DNA of 64,000 nucleotides, from assembly GCA_910578815.1 (NCBI GenBank), contig CAJTSE010000010.1, positions 1 to 64,000 of the forward strand, given 5' to 3'. The stretch is from an uncultured Acetatifactor sp. GTDB lineage: Bacteria > Bacillota > Clostridia > Lachnospirales > Lachnospiraceae. Positions 53,160 through 62,340 of the stretch are shown one piece after another. The notes below the pieces were generated by a model. It was not told where the DNA came from, did not search any database, and worked only from the letters and a program-made list of their open reading frames with translations. Made by a program: the position numbers and the translations under genes. Numbering within the stretch: position 1 is the stretch's first letter; every line of letters starts with the position of its first letter.

Positions 53160-54899
53160 TCATGACTCCCTGAGGATCCTGCCGTCCTCCACCCTGTATA
53201 CCATATCGCACTGCTCGATGGTCTGCAGTCTGTGGGCAATGATAATCAATGTTTTCCTGCCATGAAGTCTGTTGATGGCTTCCATAATCGCCTTCTCCGT
53301 ATCGTTATCCAGCGCAGAGGTAGCCTCATCCAGCACCAGCACCTCCGGATCGTGATACAGAGCCCTGGCAATGCCGATCCTCTGTCTCTGACCACCAGAA
53401 AGACGAATGCCCCGCTCGCCGATCCCCGTATCCGCGCCTTCGGGAAGGGATCTCACAAATTCGTCCAGCTGAGATTCCTTCAAAACCTCCCACAGACGTT
53501 CCTCATCTATCTTATCCTCCGGCACACCAAAGGCAACATTTTTCCGAATGGTATCATCCAGCATAAAAATCATCTGGGGAATGTAACCGATATTTTTCAG
53601 CCACCTTCTGTAATTCATCCTCACATCCGCACCGTCTGCGCAAATACTGCCCTCCCTGATTTCCAAAAGACCCAGCAGAATATCCACGATTGTGCTCTTC
53701 CCTGCTCCTGATGTTCCCACAATGCCCACGGAAGAACCGATGGGGATGGTCATATCCGCATGGTCAAAAATCAGCTTGTCCGTATTGGGGTAAGCATAAG
53801 TAATCCCCTTCAGCTCAATGCACTCCCTGACCGGCAGCTTTTCCTCATCCTCCGTGGCAAAGGACATATCTACCTTCTCCCCGGTGATCTCATCCTGCAG
53901 ATTATCGCTGACTCCCATGAAAAAGGGCTCAAAATAAGCCATGGAATTAATCTGATTATTAATTCGGTTTACGCAGGGAAGCAGCACAAAAGCCGCCGCC
54001 GCCAAAGTACTCAGGATCTCCAGCATATCCCCGGTAGACCTGCCTGCCAGTGTCAGGAAAATCATATATCCCATCATCACGGCCACACAGGCCGTCTCGA
54101 TCAGCAGCTTGGGAATATTATTGTAAAGACTGTATTTCTGTACCGCATCCACATAGCCCTTGCCGCATTTGTGGTACTCCCGCACAAAATACTGCTCTTT
54201 CCCGGCCACCTTTACTTCCTTGATCCCCTGCACCGTCTGGGAAATCCATTTAAATAAACCGCTGTAATAATCCTGATTATCCTTTCCGGCCTTGTACATG
54301 ATGGGCTTTAACACCTTCTTGATCACTGCCATCAGCGCCACCAGCACCACCGCCAGAAGAATCGTCATGACGCCGCTCTTGGACAAACAGTAACACACAA
54401 TAAAAAGAGATACCACCCCGTCAGACATCAGCTGCAGCAAGGCCAGAATCAGTGCATACATATTGTTTACATCCGATGTGATGCTTCGCTGCACCACCGC
54501 CGTATCCGCACTTAGATAGTACTCATAGCCCCGCCGCAGATAATTGCACATCATGCGTTCCGAGGTGCGGAACTGATTAGCATAAACAAAAGCAAAAGTC
54601 AGCTTTTGCTGGATAAACAAAAATAGATTTTTCACCGCAAAAACCAGAATCAGCGCCGCCATTACCGCAACGGAAAAGCTGCCGTAATCCTGAAAGCCCA
54701 GGCTCTCATAAACCCATCCCACCAGGCTGCTCTTCTCCGGCGCAGCCGGATCCATGACTACCGTCACCACCTGTACAAGCATCCCTACTCCGGCGGTCTG
54801 CAGCGCAGCGCCAATAATCATCAGCACCATCAGCCCGCCCATGGTACGCTTCTGTTTTTTGTCCAGCAACACATTCAACTTTTTTAAAATCTGCTTCAT
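53160..54899 (-). CDS. ABC transporter with fused membrane and ATPase domains (flippase type)
   Basis: A 579-residue half-transporter. Six helices in residues 25-330 are followed by the ATPase with GTSGAGKST, IRLSGGQRQRIGIARAL, VLVLDEATSALD and IIAHRL. The arrangement and context suit a PglK-type lipid-linked oligosaccharide flippase. The start codon overlaps the stop of the upstream membrane protein (ATGA), which fixes the start at 54899 over the in-frame upstream codons. Confidence 0.85.
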   Translation of the reverse strand: MKQILKKLNVLLDKKQKRTMGGLMVLMIIGAALQTAGVGMLVQVVTVVMDPAAPEKSSLVGWVYESLGFQDYGSFSVAVMAALILVFAVKNLFLFIQQKLTFAFVYANQFRTSERMMCNYLRRGYEYYLSADTAVVQRSITSDVNNMYALILALLQLMSDGVVSLFIVCYCLSKSGVMTILLAVVLVALMAVIKKVLKPIMYKAGKDNQDYYSGLFKWISQTVQGIKEVKVAGKEQYFVREYHKCGKGYVDAVQKYSLYNNIPKLLIETACVAVMMGYMIFLTLAGRSTGDMLEILSTLAAAAFVLLPCVNRINNQINSMAYFEPFFMGVSDNLQDEITGEKVDMSFATEDEEKLPVRECIELKGITYAYPNTDKLIFDHADMTIPIGSSVGIVGTSGAGKSTIVDILLGLLEIREGSICADGADVRMNYRRWLKNIGYIPQMIFMLDDTIRKNVAFGVPEDKIDEERLWEVLKESQLDEFVRSLPEGADTGIGERGIRLSGGQRQRIGIARALYHDPEVLVLDEATSALDNDTEKAIMEAINRLHGRKTLIIIAHRLQTIEQCDMVYRVEDGRILRES

Positions 54900-56467
54900 T
54901 CCGTCCTGCCCCTGTCCCAAATCGAAATATGATCATTGCCCGCCAGCAATACCGCCCGGCTTTCCTCCAGTCTCTTTTCCACATCGCCGCCGGGAATCGC
55001 GGCAATGTATCTGGAACGAATACCGTCAAAATTGTTTAAAACATAATCCTGCGAACAGTGGTTGATACCAAATCCTGCCGGCAGGGCATAAAGCTGCTGC
55101 CACTGTTCCGAAACGGCTTCGCCGTCCACCATATCATAAGACAGCCAGATTACTGTATTGTTCCAGGAAGGCCCTTCCGACAGCTCCATCCTGCCGGCAA
55201 GCTGTTCCGCCAAATTATTGATCTCTGCCTCAATCGCCTCTTCCCCGAAAGGCACCATCCTGTCGTAGGCCGTTCCCGGCCTTGCCAAAAAGAAAAATAT
55301 CATCACCGCTGTCAAAAGCGCTTTCAGTGCCGCTCCCGCCTTCCCGCGGGAATACATTCCCAAAAACAGAATGCCAAGAAGGATAAAAGTCAGCAGATGC
55401 CTGTCCCCGTTATGAATATTGTACATATACACAACGGCCGCCATCATCAGCGCAGACACGCATACCATCCCTGCCGCCAAGCGTGTATCCTCTTCCCGTC
55501 CCTTTCCATGCTCGCGCCACAGCATCACCAGAAAACTTACCGCCAAAAGCCCAAACACACCGTACAGGCATCCACCCTGACGTCCAAATCGGAAAGCGTC
55601 CTTCAAAAGCTGAAACACATCCCGTGCGGCACCACCGGTCTGTGCGATAAAAGCCCGCATACCCGCTGCCGCCCCTTTCTGCCTCAGCACATCCAAAAAC
55701 CCTCCGCCGATACTGTGAAACGAATACGGCGCGCTGAACCAGTATTTCAACAGCCAATATCCCAGCAGCCCTAAGGCGGCGCCGCACACAGACTTAATCT
55801 TCCAGCCGGCACCCTTGCCGGCAGCACAAAAACCCGCCAACAGGATCAGCAAAAAATAATATGGCCGTATGATTGTCAGAAAAGTACCAAGACACAACAT
55901 TCCCCATAAGTATCCGCTCTTTTTCTCTCTCCTGTAAGCACAGAACAAGCCCGCATAAATCAACGTAAACTGTAAGAAAAATGCTTCCCCCACACCGGAT
56001 AAAATAAAGCGGGTAAAGGGGGTAAATACAGAGACCATCACCGCAGCGGCAGCAGCCTTACGACAGTCCGGCGCCGCAAGCCATGCAAATACTGCCATTC
56101 CGGCCATAACACAGATTAAATTGCACAGCACCGGCGTATTCAGATTCCAGCTAAAAAATCCCCAGATCGCCCAGGGCAGAAACAAAAGCGGATTCCAGAG
56201 TCCAAAAGTGCCTGCCCTGGCACAGCTCTCATTATAACCAAAATATCCCTGAGGGCAGCCTTCATGCACAATGCCCTCCACCTGTTTATAATAAAACAGC
56301 TCATCGTTCCACCAGGAAGCCGGAAGATACACATCCGAAAGCCTGCCCCCGCAGGCCCTGCAGTACAGGACGCATAAAAGCAGCGGAAGGAAGCCAAACG
56401 CCGCCGCTATGCACAGCCGCCGCCTGTTTTCCGCAATATATGTTTTCATGCGTCTCCCGACTTCCAT
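54896..56467 (-). CDS. GT-C-like multi-spanning membrane protein, copy A
   Basis: A 523-residue protein with about eleven helices and a soluble C-terminal domain. The first outer loop VYLPASWWNDELFYYKQVEG is shared almost word for word with copy B at 58.1-59.7 kb, together with PQGYFGYNES, FTPFTRFILSG and LYALPAGFGI. The conserved acidic Asp-Glu in the loop is the usual GT-C catalytic position. It has no assigned family name that I can give. ATG at 56467 has AAGGAG five bases upstream; other in-frame Met codons lie on both sides. Confidence 0.65.
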   Translation of the reverse strand: MEVGRRMKTYIAENRRRLCIAAAFGFLPLLLCVLYCRACGGRLSDVYLPASWWNDELFYYKQVEGIVHEGCPQGYFGYNESCARAGTFGLWNPLLFLPWAIWGFFSWNLNTPVLCNLICVMAGMAVFAWLAAPDCRKAAAAAVMVSVFTPFTRFILSGVGEAFFLQFTLIYAGLFCAYRREKKSGYLWGMLCLGTFLTIIRPYYFLLILLAGFCAAGKGAGWKIKSVCGAALGLLGYWLLKYWFSAPYSFHSIGGGFLDVLRQKGAAAGMRAFIAQTGGAARDVFQLLKDAFRFGRQGGCLYGVFGLLAVSFLVMLWREHGKGREEDTRLAAGMVCVSALMMAAVVYMYNIHNGDRHLLTFILLGILFLGMYSRGKAGAALKALLTAVMIFFFLARPGTAYDRMVPFGEEAIEAEINNLAEQLAGRMELSEGPSWNNTVIWLSYDMVDGEAVSEQWQQLYALPAGFGINHCSQDYVLNNFDGIRSRYIAAIPGGDVEKRLEESRAVLLAGNDHISIWDRGRTE

Positions 56468-56501
56468 CGCGTCTCCTTCCCGTCCCCATACCAATTTTAT
56501 T

Positions 56502-56589
56502 ATTGTACCACACTTTTGTGCATGAGTAAAATATTTATCACCTGCATAAAATAAATCACCTTGGCAGTTTTTTCTTTCTCTGTTATAAT
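56502..56589. promoter_or_regulatory. divergent promoters, copy A / SGNH hydrolase
   Basis: Minus strand: TTTACT (56525-56530), 17 nt, TACAAT (56502-56507). Plus strand: TTGGCA (56561-56566), 17 nt, TATAAT (56584-56589) with a TG extension. The two start sites point away from each other over 130 bp. Confidence 0.7.
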
Positions 56590-56639
56590 TATGACGCGAT
56601 TTATGTCGTTTTATATACTAAACCAGCATGAGGTACGCA

Positions 56640-58106
56640 ATGAAAAAGAGAAAAGGTATCAATAAGCGCTTATTCCTCCTTGTTTTGGCAGTCTGCCTGG
56701 TTCTGCTGGCGGCCGGCCCCTTTGCTTACAGAAAATTATCTGCATATATTGAGAAAAAACATGCCTTGGAGTTTCTTGCTGCTTCGGACTATCAAAGTGT
56801 TTTTCTTTCCATGTATGACATCAGCGCTTTTCCCATGGAAGCATTTACAGTAAATAAAGGAATTCCCACCCTAAAATCAGACTATTGCTGGAAAAACGCC
56901 GACGAGCTGAATGCCGCCTTTAAGAATATATTTTCTTCCGAAAATGACATTACCCATGTATTTTTAGGCTTGGACCCTTTTTCCCTGCTGCGCTCCTCCG
57001 TCGATTCTGATGATCCGGCTGCCCTGAGCGGCTGGCTTGGCTTTGCAGATTCTCACCCTGATACTTCCTTTGAGATCCTTTTTTCATTCCCGTCCATGGA
57101 TTATTGGCTCAGCCTGCAGGAAGCAGATCGGGACAGAGCCTTAAACCTTTACGAAGGCCTTGCCTGTCTGCTTTACACTAGGAATAATATCACAATGTAC
57201 TATGTCGGCGGAGAAGACTGGCTGATCTGCAACCCCTTCAGCTACACGAACTCTTTTGCTGTCAACAGCCAGGTTTCTGAAAAAATCTTTCTGTATACCT
57301 TCTGCGACGGTTATTATAAAATCACGGCAGATAACGCCTCCGCAATGCTTGAAACTACCCGGAACAGAATCCTTGCTCAGGCTTCTGCTCCCTCGCAGTA
57401 TCCCGACCTTTCCAAATATGATATTGTGTTTATCGGGGACAGTATCCTCGGAATTGACACAGGCACTTTATCCTTTGAAGGCATCATAAGCGCCTTCTCC
57501 GGCGCTTCCGTCTTTAACTGCGCCCAGGGAGGAACCTGCGCCGCAGAATCCATGCCGGGAATACTGTGTTTTCCCAAAATCACCTCGGAATTTGTGGCTG
57601 GTCAGCCCAGCGCTCCCCCCGATACCGTATACGGTCAGGGCATCCTGAACTATGCTTCCTCTGATCACTCTGGGAAAAAGCTTTGCTTTTTAATCAACTT
57701 TGGCCTCAATGATTATTTTAACGGGCTGCCTCTGGAAAATACCGCAGATCCCGGCGATATTCGGGCCTATACCGGAGCCATGCGAACGGCCATTACAAAT
57801 TTACAAAAACGCTTTCCCGATGCGCTATATGTCATTATGGGGCCGGGACAGGTCACAGAATTCCAAAACGGTACTGAGCTTTTAAACGAAAATAACTCTC
57901 TGTACGATTACAGCGCCGCCGCCTGCGATCTTGCATGCGAGCTTGGCGCCTCTTATCTGGATCTGTATAACGATTTTCCTGATGCCGAAGAAAAACTCAC
58001 CGATGTGCTGCTGCGAGACGGCATACACTACAACGAACACGGCCGCTTTTGCTTAAGCCAGAAGATCATGAGCTTCATTGCCGAAGTCAGCGAAGTCGGT
58101 AAATAA
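56640..58106 (+). CDS. membrane-anchored SGNH/GDSL-type hydrolase
   Basis: A 488-residue protein with one N-terminal helix (about 9-30), so it acts outside the cell. The C-terminal SGNH domain has GDS with Ser268 (IVFIGDSILG), block III NFGLNDYF and DGIHYNEHG with Asp460 and His463, so the active site is complete. The first 240 residues show a helical, DltD-like layout. Known SGNH proteins with such a tail add or remove O-acyl or D-alanyl groups on wall polymers. ATG at 56640 has GAGGT five bases upstream. It lies between two paralogous GT-C-like genes and overlaps the second gene's end by 20 nt. Confidence 0.8.
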   Translation: MKKRKGINKRLFLLVLAVCLVLLAAGPFAYRKLSAYIEKKHALEFLAASDYQSVFLSMYDISAFPMEAFTVNKGIPTLKSDYCWKNADELNAAFKNIFSSENDITHVFLGLDPFSLLRSSVDSDDPAALSGWLGFADSHPDTSFEILFSFPSMDYWLSLQEADRDRALNLYEGLACLLYTRNNITMYYVGGEDWLICNPFSYTNSFAVNSQVSEKIFLYTFCDGYYKITADNASAMLETTRNRILAQASAPSQYPDLSKYDIVFIGDSILGIDTGTLSFEGIISAFSGASVFNCAQGGTCAAESMPGILCFPKITSEFVAGQPSAPPDTVYGQGILNYASSDHSGKKLCFLINFGLNDYFNGLPLENTADPGDIRAYTGAMRTAITNLQKRFPDALYVIMGPGQVTEFQNGTELLNENNSLYDYSAAACDLACELGASYLDLYNDFPDAEEKLTDVLLRDGIHYNEHGRFCLSQKIMSFIAEVSEVGK

Positions 58107-59730
58107 CCAGCTCCTGATCCCTTCCCACTTCTCTGTATCCTTCCGCTCTGCACATCTCATCAAACCTGCCTCCGGCAGTTGTGGCAAGATACTTGCTCTG
58201 CAAGTTGCCGAAGTTTTCAAGAATATATTCCGGCATACAGCAGCTGATCCCGAAGCCTTCCGGCAGCGCATACAGAAACTGCCATTTGGTCTGTTTGAAG
58301 GTGCCGTCCGGTTCTTCGTCCTGAAATACCCAGATCACGGAATTGTCAAAATTCGGCACGGCCGCCTCCCGCTCCAGTTTCAGCCTGCTGTCAAAAACTT
58401 CTTCCCACTCCGTAAGCTGCCGGACTTCATCCTCCTGTCGGTACGGAAGCTCGTAGTACATCGGATCTACCGCCATATAGGAATAGAAATAAGCAAAGGC
58501 AGCGCCCACCAGCACCGCTTTCTTAAAATATTTCGTATCCATCAGCGCAATGATAAAAATTCCGGCCGTTATAAACGTCAGCAAGTGTCTGCTGCCTTCC
58601 TCCAGCTTATACATCAAAAGCAGCGCAAAAAACATGGCTATAAAGCTGAATGCCAGATGTATCTGTACCACCAGCCTCGTATGCAGCTTCCGCCTTGCCG
58701 CCACTTCCTCTTCATCCCTCACCACACTGTCTGCAGACGCCCGGCCAAGAGCTTTCAGCCTTCTCCAGTCCAGAAAGCTCTGTCCTGCCAGAATGCACAA
58801 TATCAACACATAACTGCAAAAATATGCCCCCATGGGCTGTCCTGTACGAATGCCCCTGAGCATACCCCCCCAAAAGTTCTTACCCATATCATGCAGCTTG
58901 AGCATGCAAAAACGGATTCCTCCGAAAATGCCCTCTTCAAAAAAGGCATCCACCCAGTCCGTGAAATAAAGAGGCGCAAAATACGCCGCTCCCAGATAAT
59001 GCTTAATACAGGCATAAAGACCCAGCGCTGATCCTATTATCGCCGCAGAGCCCAGCACACCGCGCCAGCCGCTCCGGCGAAACCACAGATAAGCAGGAAG
59101 CAGAAGAAACAACAGCAGGTAAGGACGCATCAGCGTCATCAGCCCTCCCATGACAAACAGCAGCACCAGCTTGTAGGTCTTACTCCTGTTTAAATAATTT
59201 ACCGCCAGGCCATAAAACAGAATCAGCATACAAAAGCAGATGACCTCTGCCATGCCGGAAAGGGTATACCTTGTAAATGGAGTAAAGAGGGAAAACAGCA
59301 GCGCCAATACGCCAAGCTGCTTCCAAGTGGGCTTCACCAGACAGACAAACAGAAAACAGACCAAAGATGTTAAAACAATATTACAGACAATGGGCGACCA
59401 CAAATCCCACCCGAATATTCGACCCCAAAGCACCCAGGGAAACACTAAAACCGGGCTCCAGGCCGCAAAAGACAAATTCAGGGCATGGCTCTCATTAAAG
59501 CCGAAATATCCCTGAGGATACCCGTATTCCAGAATTCCCTCCACCTGCTTGTAATAAAAAAGCTCGTCGTTCCACCGGCTGGCCGGCAGCCAGACACCAC
59601 TGATGGTCTCACCGTCCATCGCACAGCGGACAAAGCAGCATACTACGGGCAGCAATGCCAGCAGCAATGCCTGGGTTAAAGTCCTGTATCTTTTATCCTG
59701 CTGCCACCAGGGCTTAAACTTCTTTATCAA
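58087..59730 (-). CDS. GT-C-like multi-spanning membrane protein, copy B
   Basis: A 547-residue paralogue of copy A: VWLPASRWNDELFYYKQVEG, YPQGYFGFNES, FTPFTRYTLSG and a soluble tail with FLYALPEGFGI. The start is a TTG at 59730 with GGGAG upstream, inside the end of the GT2 gene (17-nt overlap), which implies coupled translation with a GtrB-like enzyme and use of its lipid-linked product. The 3' end overlaps the convergent SGNH gene by 20 nt. Confidence 0.65.
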   Translation of the reverse strand: MIKKFKPWWQQDKRYRTLTQALLLALLPVVCCFVRCAMDGETISGVWLPASRWNDELFYYKQVEGILEYGYPQGYFGFNESHALNLSFAAWSPVLVFPWVLWGRIFGWDLWSPIVCNIVLTSLVCFLFVCLVKPTWKQLGVLALLFSLFTPFTRYTLSGMAEVICFCMLILFYGLAVNYLNRSKTYKLVLLFVMGGLMTLMRPYLLLFLLLPAYLWFRRSGWRGVLGSAAIIGSALGLYACIKHYLGAAYFAPLYFTDWVDAFFEEGIFGGIRFCMLKLHDMGKNFWGGMLRGIRTGQPMGAYFCSYVLILCILAGQSFLDWRRLKALGRASADSVVRDEEEVAARRKLHTRLVVQIHLAFSFIAMFFALLLMYKLEEGSRHLLTFITAGIFIIALMDTKYFKKAVLVGAAFAYFYSYMAVDPMYYELPYRQEDEVRQLTEWEEVFDSRLKLEREAAVPNFDNSVIWVFQDEEPDGTFKQTKWQFLYALPEGFGISCCMPEYILENFGNLQSKYLATTAGGRFDEMCRAEGYREVGRDQELVIYRLR

Positions 59731-60652
59731 AGTTAATCTTCTCCCGTATCACATATTGAGGCGAATTATTTAAGCTGATATAAATGCGGCCGATATACTC
59801 GCCGATGAGCCCCAGCATCAGCATAATCATTCCGCCGAAAAACACAATGGCCGCCATGGTAGAGCTGAACCCCACCGGTACATCCGGATTCAGCAGCCGT
59901 TTCACAATGGTATACACACCGTACACAAAGCCTGCCATGGCGCTGAGGGCGCCCACCGCCGTAGCAATCCTCAAGGGCTTTACGGAAAACGCCGTAAAGC
60001 CGTTAAACCAAAGTCCTACCAGCTTTTTCAGCGTATAGCCGGAAGATCCTTCCTCCCGCTCCCTGTGCTGTACCACCACATTGGTTATATTCTTTGTAAC
60101 CCGCAGCACAAGACCGATCACATAGGGATAGGAGTTTTCATACCGCACCATGTCGTCCACCACGAACCGCTTTACCGCAAAATAACTGGAAACATACAGC
60201 TTCGCAGGCTTTCCCAGCATGGTTCTGGCCATCAGCTCATTCACCCTGCTCCCCAGGTTGCGGAAAGCAGAATGCCGTTTATGTTCATACTTTGCATAAA
60301 CTGCATCATACCCTTCCTCCAGCTTTTCCAAAAGCAGGTCCACCTCATCTGCAGGGGTTTGTCCATCATCATCCAGGCAGACTACATAATCCCCGTCTGA
60401 ATATCTCAATCCTGCCATAAGCGCGGAATGCTGACCAAAATTTTTTGAAAAATCAATTCCTCTTATATTTTTGTTTTCACTGCACAGCCTTCTTATGGTT
60501 CCGAAAGTATCATCCGGCGAACAATCATTCACCAGAAAAATATCATACTCGTATCCTTTAAGGCTTTCCATCTTTTCCCTGATCTCTGCCACCACATGAG
60601 GGAGCGTATGCTCCGAACGGTAACAGGGAATCACAAAACTAACCTTTTTCAT
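59714..60652 (-). CDS. GtrB/ArnC-like polyprenyl-phosphate glycosyltransferase
   Basis: A 312-residue GT2 enzyme with VSFVIPCYRSEHTLPHV, LVNDCSPDDT, VVCLDDDGQTPADEV (metal site) and two C-terminal helices (about 225-247, 260-285), ending GRIYISLNNSPQYVIREK. It should load a sugar onto undecaprenyl phosphate for the GT-C-like protein just downstream. ATG at 60652 has GGGAG five bases upstream; a hairpin lies directly before it. Confidence 0.9.
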   Translation of the reverse strand: MKKVSFVIPCYRSEHTLPHVVAEIREKMESLKGYEYDIFLVNDCSPDDTFGTIRRLCSENKNIRGIDFSKNFGQHSALMAGLRYSDGDYVVCLDDDGQTPADEVDLLLEKLEEGYDAVYAKYEHKRHSAFRNLGSRVNELMARTMLGKPAKLYVSSYFAVKRFVVDDMVRYENSYPYVIGLVLRVTKNITNVVVQHREREEGSSGYTLKKLVGLWFNGFTAFSVKPLRIATAVGALSAMAGFVYGVYTIVKRLLNPDVPVGFSSTMAAIVFFGGMIMLMLGLIGEYIGRIYISLNNSPQYVIREKINFDKEV

Positions 60653-60724
60653 CCTTGCTCCCATCTGTCCGCATTAGCGGACGCTCAAATCCGAAAGGTT
60701 GAAAATGTATTTCTTTCAGCCTTT
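60653..60724 (-). promoter_or_regulatory. two-hairpin leader before the GT2 gene at 60.6 kb
   Basis: Minus-strand order: AAAGGCTGAAA...TTTCAACCTTT (60694-60724, overlapping the stop of the acetyltransferase), CGGATTTGAGC, then GTCCGC-TAAT-GCGGAC (60667-60682), AGATGGGAGCAAGG and ATG. Layout and CGGATTT spacer match the wzt leader. Confidence 0.55.
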
Positions 60725-61268
60725 AAACCCTCTGATCCGCCAACTTGGCCATCCACAAAATATCCCGATACCTTCCGTCTATACAGACATCCTCCTTCAA
60801 CAGTCCTTCCCGCAGGAAACCGGCCTTCTCATAACTTCGGACGGCCTGCTGATTTTCAGGAAACACTCGCAGATAAACCCGGTGCAATCCTTCCTCTTCA
60901 AAGCAATACCGCAGCATGAGCTTTGCCGCCGCTGTTCCCACCCCTCGGCCCCTTCCTTCCGGCGCGCCGATAAAGATACCGTATTCTGCCTTACCATGCT
61001 GCCTGTCAATATCTCTGATATAAACAGAACCTAAAGGCTTGTCCGTAATCAGATCACAAATAATCATCTGTACTACTTTTCCCGTCTCTATCATGGTTTT
61101 TATCCAATTTTCATGGCCCGCTCTGGTAAAGGGGGCCTGATAGATAAAATTCCGCCGCACCGGCTCACTGTTGCGCCAGGCAACAATCAAATCCGTATCA
61201 TTTTTATTCATAAGCCGCAGGTAAATACCCACACTGCAGTCTTTGTATTCCAGCATACTAATAACCAT
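60723..61268 (-). CDS. pseH: GNAT acetyltransferase, PseH-like
   Basis: A 181-residue GNAT enzyme: LGSVYIRDIDRQHGKAEYG, the acetyl-CoA loop GAPEGRGRGVGTAAAKLML and VFPENQQAVRSYEKAGF. In the pseudaminic pathway PseH acetylates the 4-amino sugar nucleotide made by PseC. The opening Tyr-Leu-Arg-Leu-Met and AWRN segment, and its place in a pse locus, support PseH. The start is uncertain: 61268 has GGAAAGG, 61256 is also possible. Confidence 0.72.
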   Translation of the reverse strand: MVISMLEYKDCSVGIYLRLMNKNDTDLIVAWRNSEPVRRNFIYQAPFTRAGHENWIKTMIETGKVVQMIICDLITDKPLGSVYIRDIDRQHGKAEYGIFIGAPEGRGRGVGTAAAKLMLRYCFEEEGLHRVYLRVFPENQQAVRSYEKAGFLREGLLKEDVCIDGRYRDILWMAKLADQRV

Positions 61269-61336
61269 GCCTTTCCGTAATCCGGCGAATTTGGGCCGCA
61301 GGCACAAATTTGCGTGTGAAAAATTTATTTTTTACA

Positions 61337-62272
61337 CTAATCACCATGATTCCGTTTTGTGCTGACCCTGTTCAGCCTGTATTCAAAGTCCCTGCGATCC
61401 TTCGCCGCCAGCACATCCAGAATCATTCCCGCAAAAAAGGATTGTATCCCGGCCAAAGTTAAAAAGCCGCAGACAATCAGCGTAGGGAATCTGGGCACCA
61501 GTCCCGTATCAAAATATTCACCGATAATCGGAACCATCAGGATCAATGCCGTCAGAATCAACAGCAGGCAGATGGCGCCGAAAAACGGAAGAGGCTTATA
61601 ATTCTTATAGAGCTGCACCATCTTACGAATCACCTTCAGCCCGTCGCTGTAGGTATTCAGCTTTGAGACACTTCCCTTCGGCCTGTCCCGATACTCAACC
61701 ACCACATTCTCCACCTGCAGATGATAATTTACCGCGTGAATGGTCATTTCCGTCTCAATCTCAAAGCCCTTGGAAATGACGGGAAATGTTTTCACAAACT
61801 CATAGCTGAAGGCCCGGTAGCCTGTCATAATGTCCTTTATGTCCGCGTGGAACAGCCTGTTAATGCCAAAGCGCATCAGGCTGTTACCGAAATTGTGGAA
61901 TGGGCGTTTATTTTCTGTAAAATAAGTGGAAGAAAGCCTGTCTCCCACCACCATATCCACATTTTTCTCAAGCACCCTCTGTGTCATCTTCCGGGCACAG
62001 TCCACGGGATAAGTATCGTCCCCGTCCAACAGCAGATAACACTCGGCTTCGATCTCCCTGAACATCCTGCGAATCACATTACCCTTCCCCTGGGCATACT
62101 CATACCTGACCACCGCACCGGCTGCCCCGGCAAGCTCCGCCGTTCTGTCCGTGGAATTATTGTCATAGACGTACACCGCTGCCTCCGGAAGCTCCCGCCG
62201 CACATCGGCTACCACCTTTTCTATGGTTTGTTCCTCATTATAACAGGGAATCAAAACAGCAATCCTGTCCAT
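61337..62272 (-). CDS. GT2 polyprenyl-phosphate glycosyltransferase, DPM1-like
   Basis: A 311-residue GT2 enzyme: AVLIPCYNEEQTIEKVV, VYDNNSTDRT, LLLDGDDTYPVD (metal site), DIMTGYRAFSYEFVK, YRDRPKGSVSKLNTYSDG. Two helices at about 230-250 and 263-285 close the chain. DIMTGYRAFS is typical of dolichol/undecaprenyl-phosphate mannose or glucose synthases. It lies between pseC and the PseH-like gene. Confidence 0.9.
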   Translation of the reverse strand: MDRIAVLIPCYNEEQTIEKVVADVRRELPEAAVYVYDNNSTDRTAELAGAAGAVVRYEYAQGKGNVIRRMFREIEAECYLLLDGDDTYPVDCARKMTQRVLEKNVDMVVGDRLSSTYFTENKRPFHNFGNSLMRFGINRLFHADIKDIMTGYRAFSYEFVKTFPVISKGFEIETEMTIHAVNYHLQVENVVVEYRDRPKGSVSKLNTYSDGLKVIRKMVQLYKNYKPLPFFGAICLLLILTALILMVPIIGEYFDTGLVPRFPTLIVCGFLTLAGIQSFFAGMILDVLAAKDRRDFEYRLNRVSTKRNHGD

Positions 62273-62340
62273 CCGGCTTCCAACCTCACTTTAATGTGCT
62301 TTCTTCACCTTCCGCCACTCTGCTTTCCTGTGCAGTCGGT

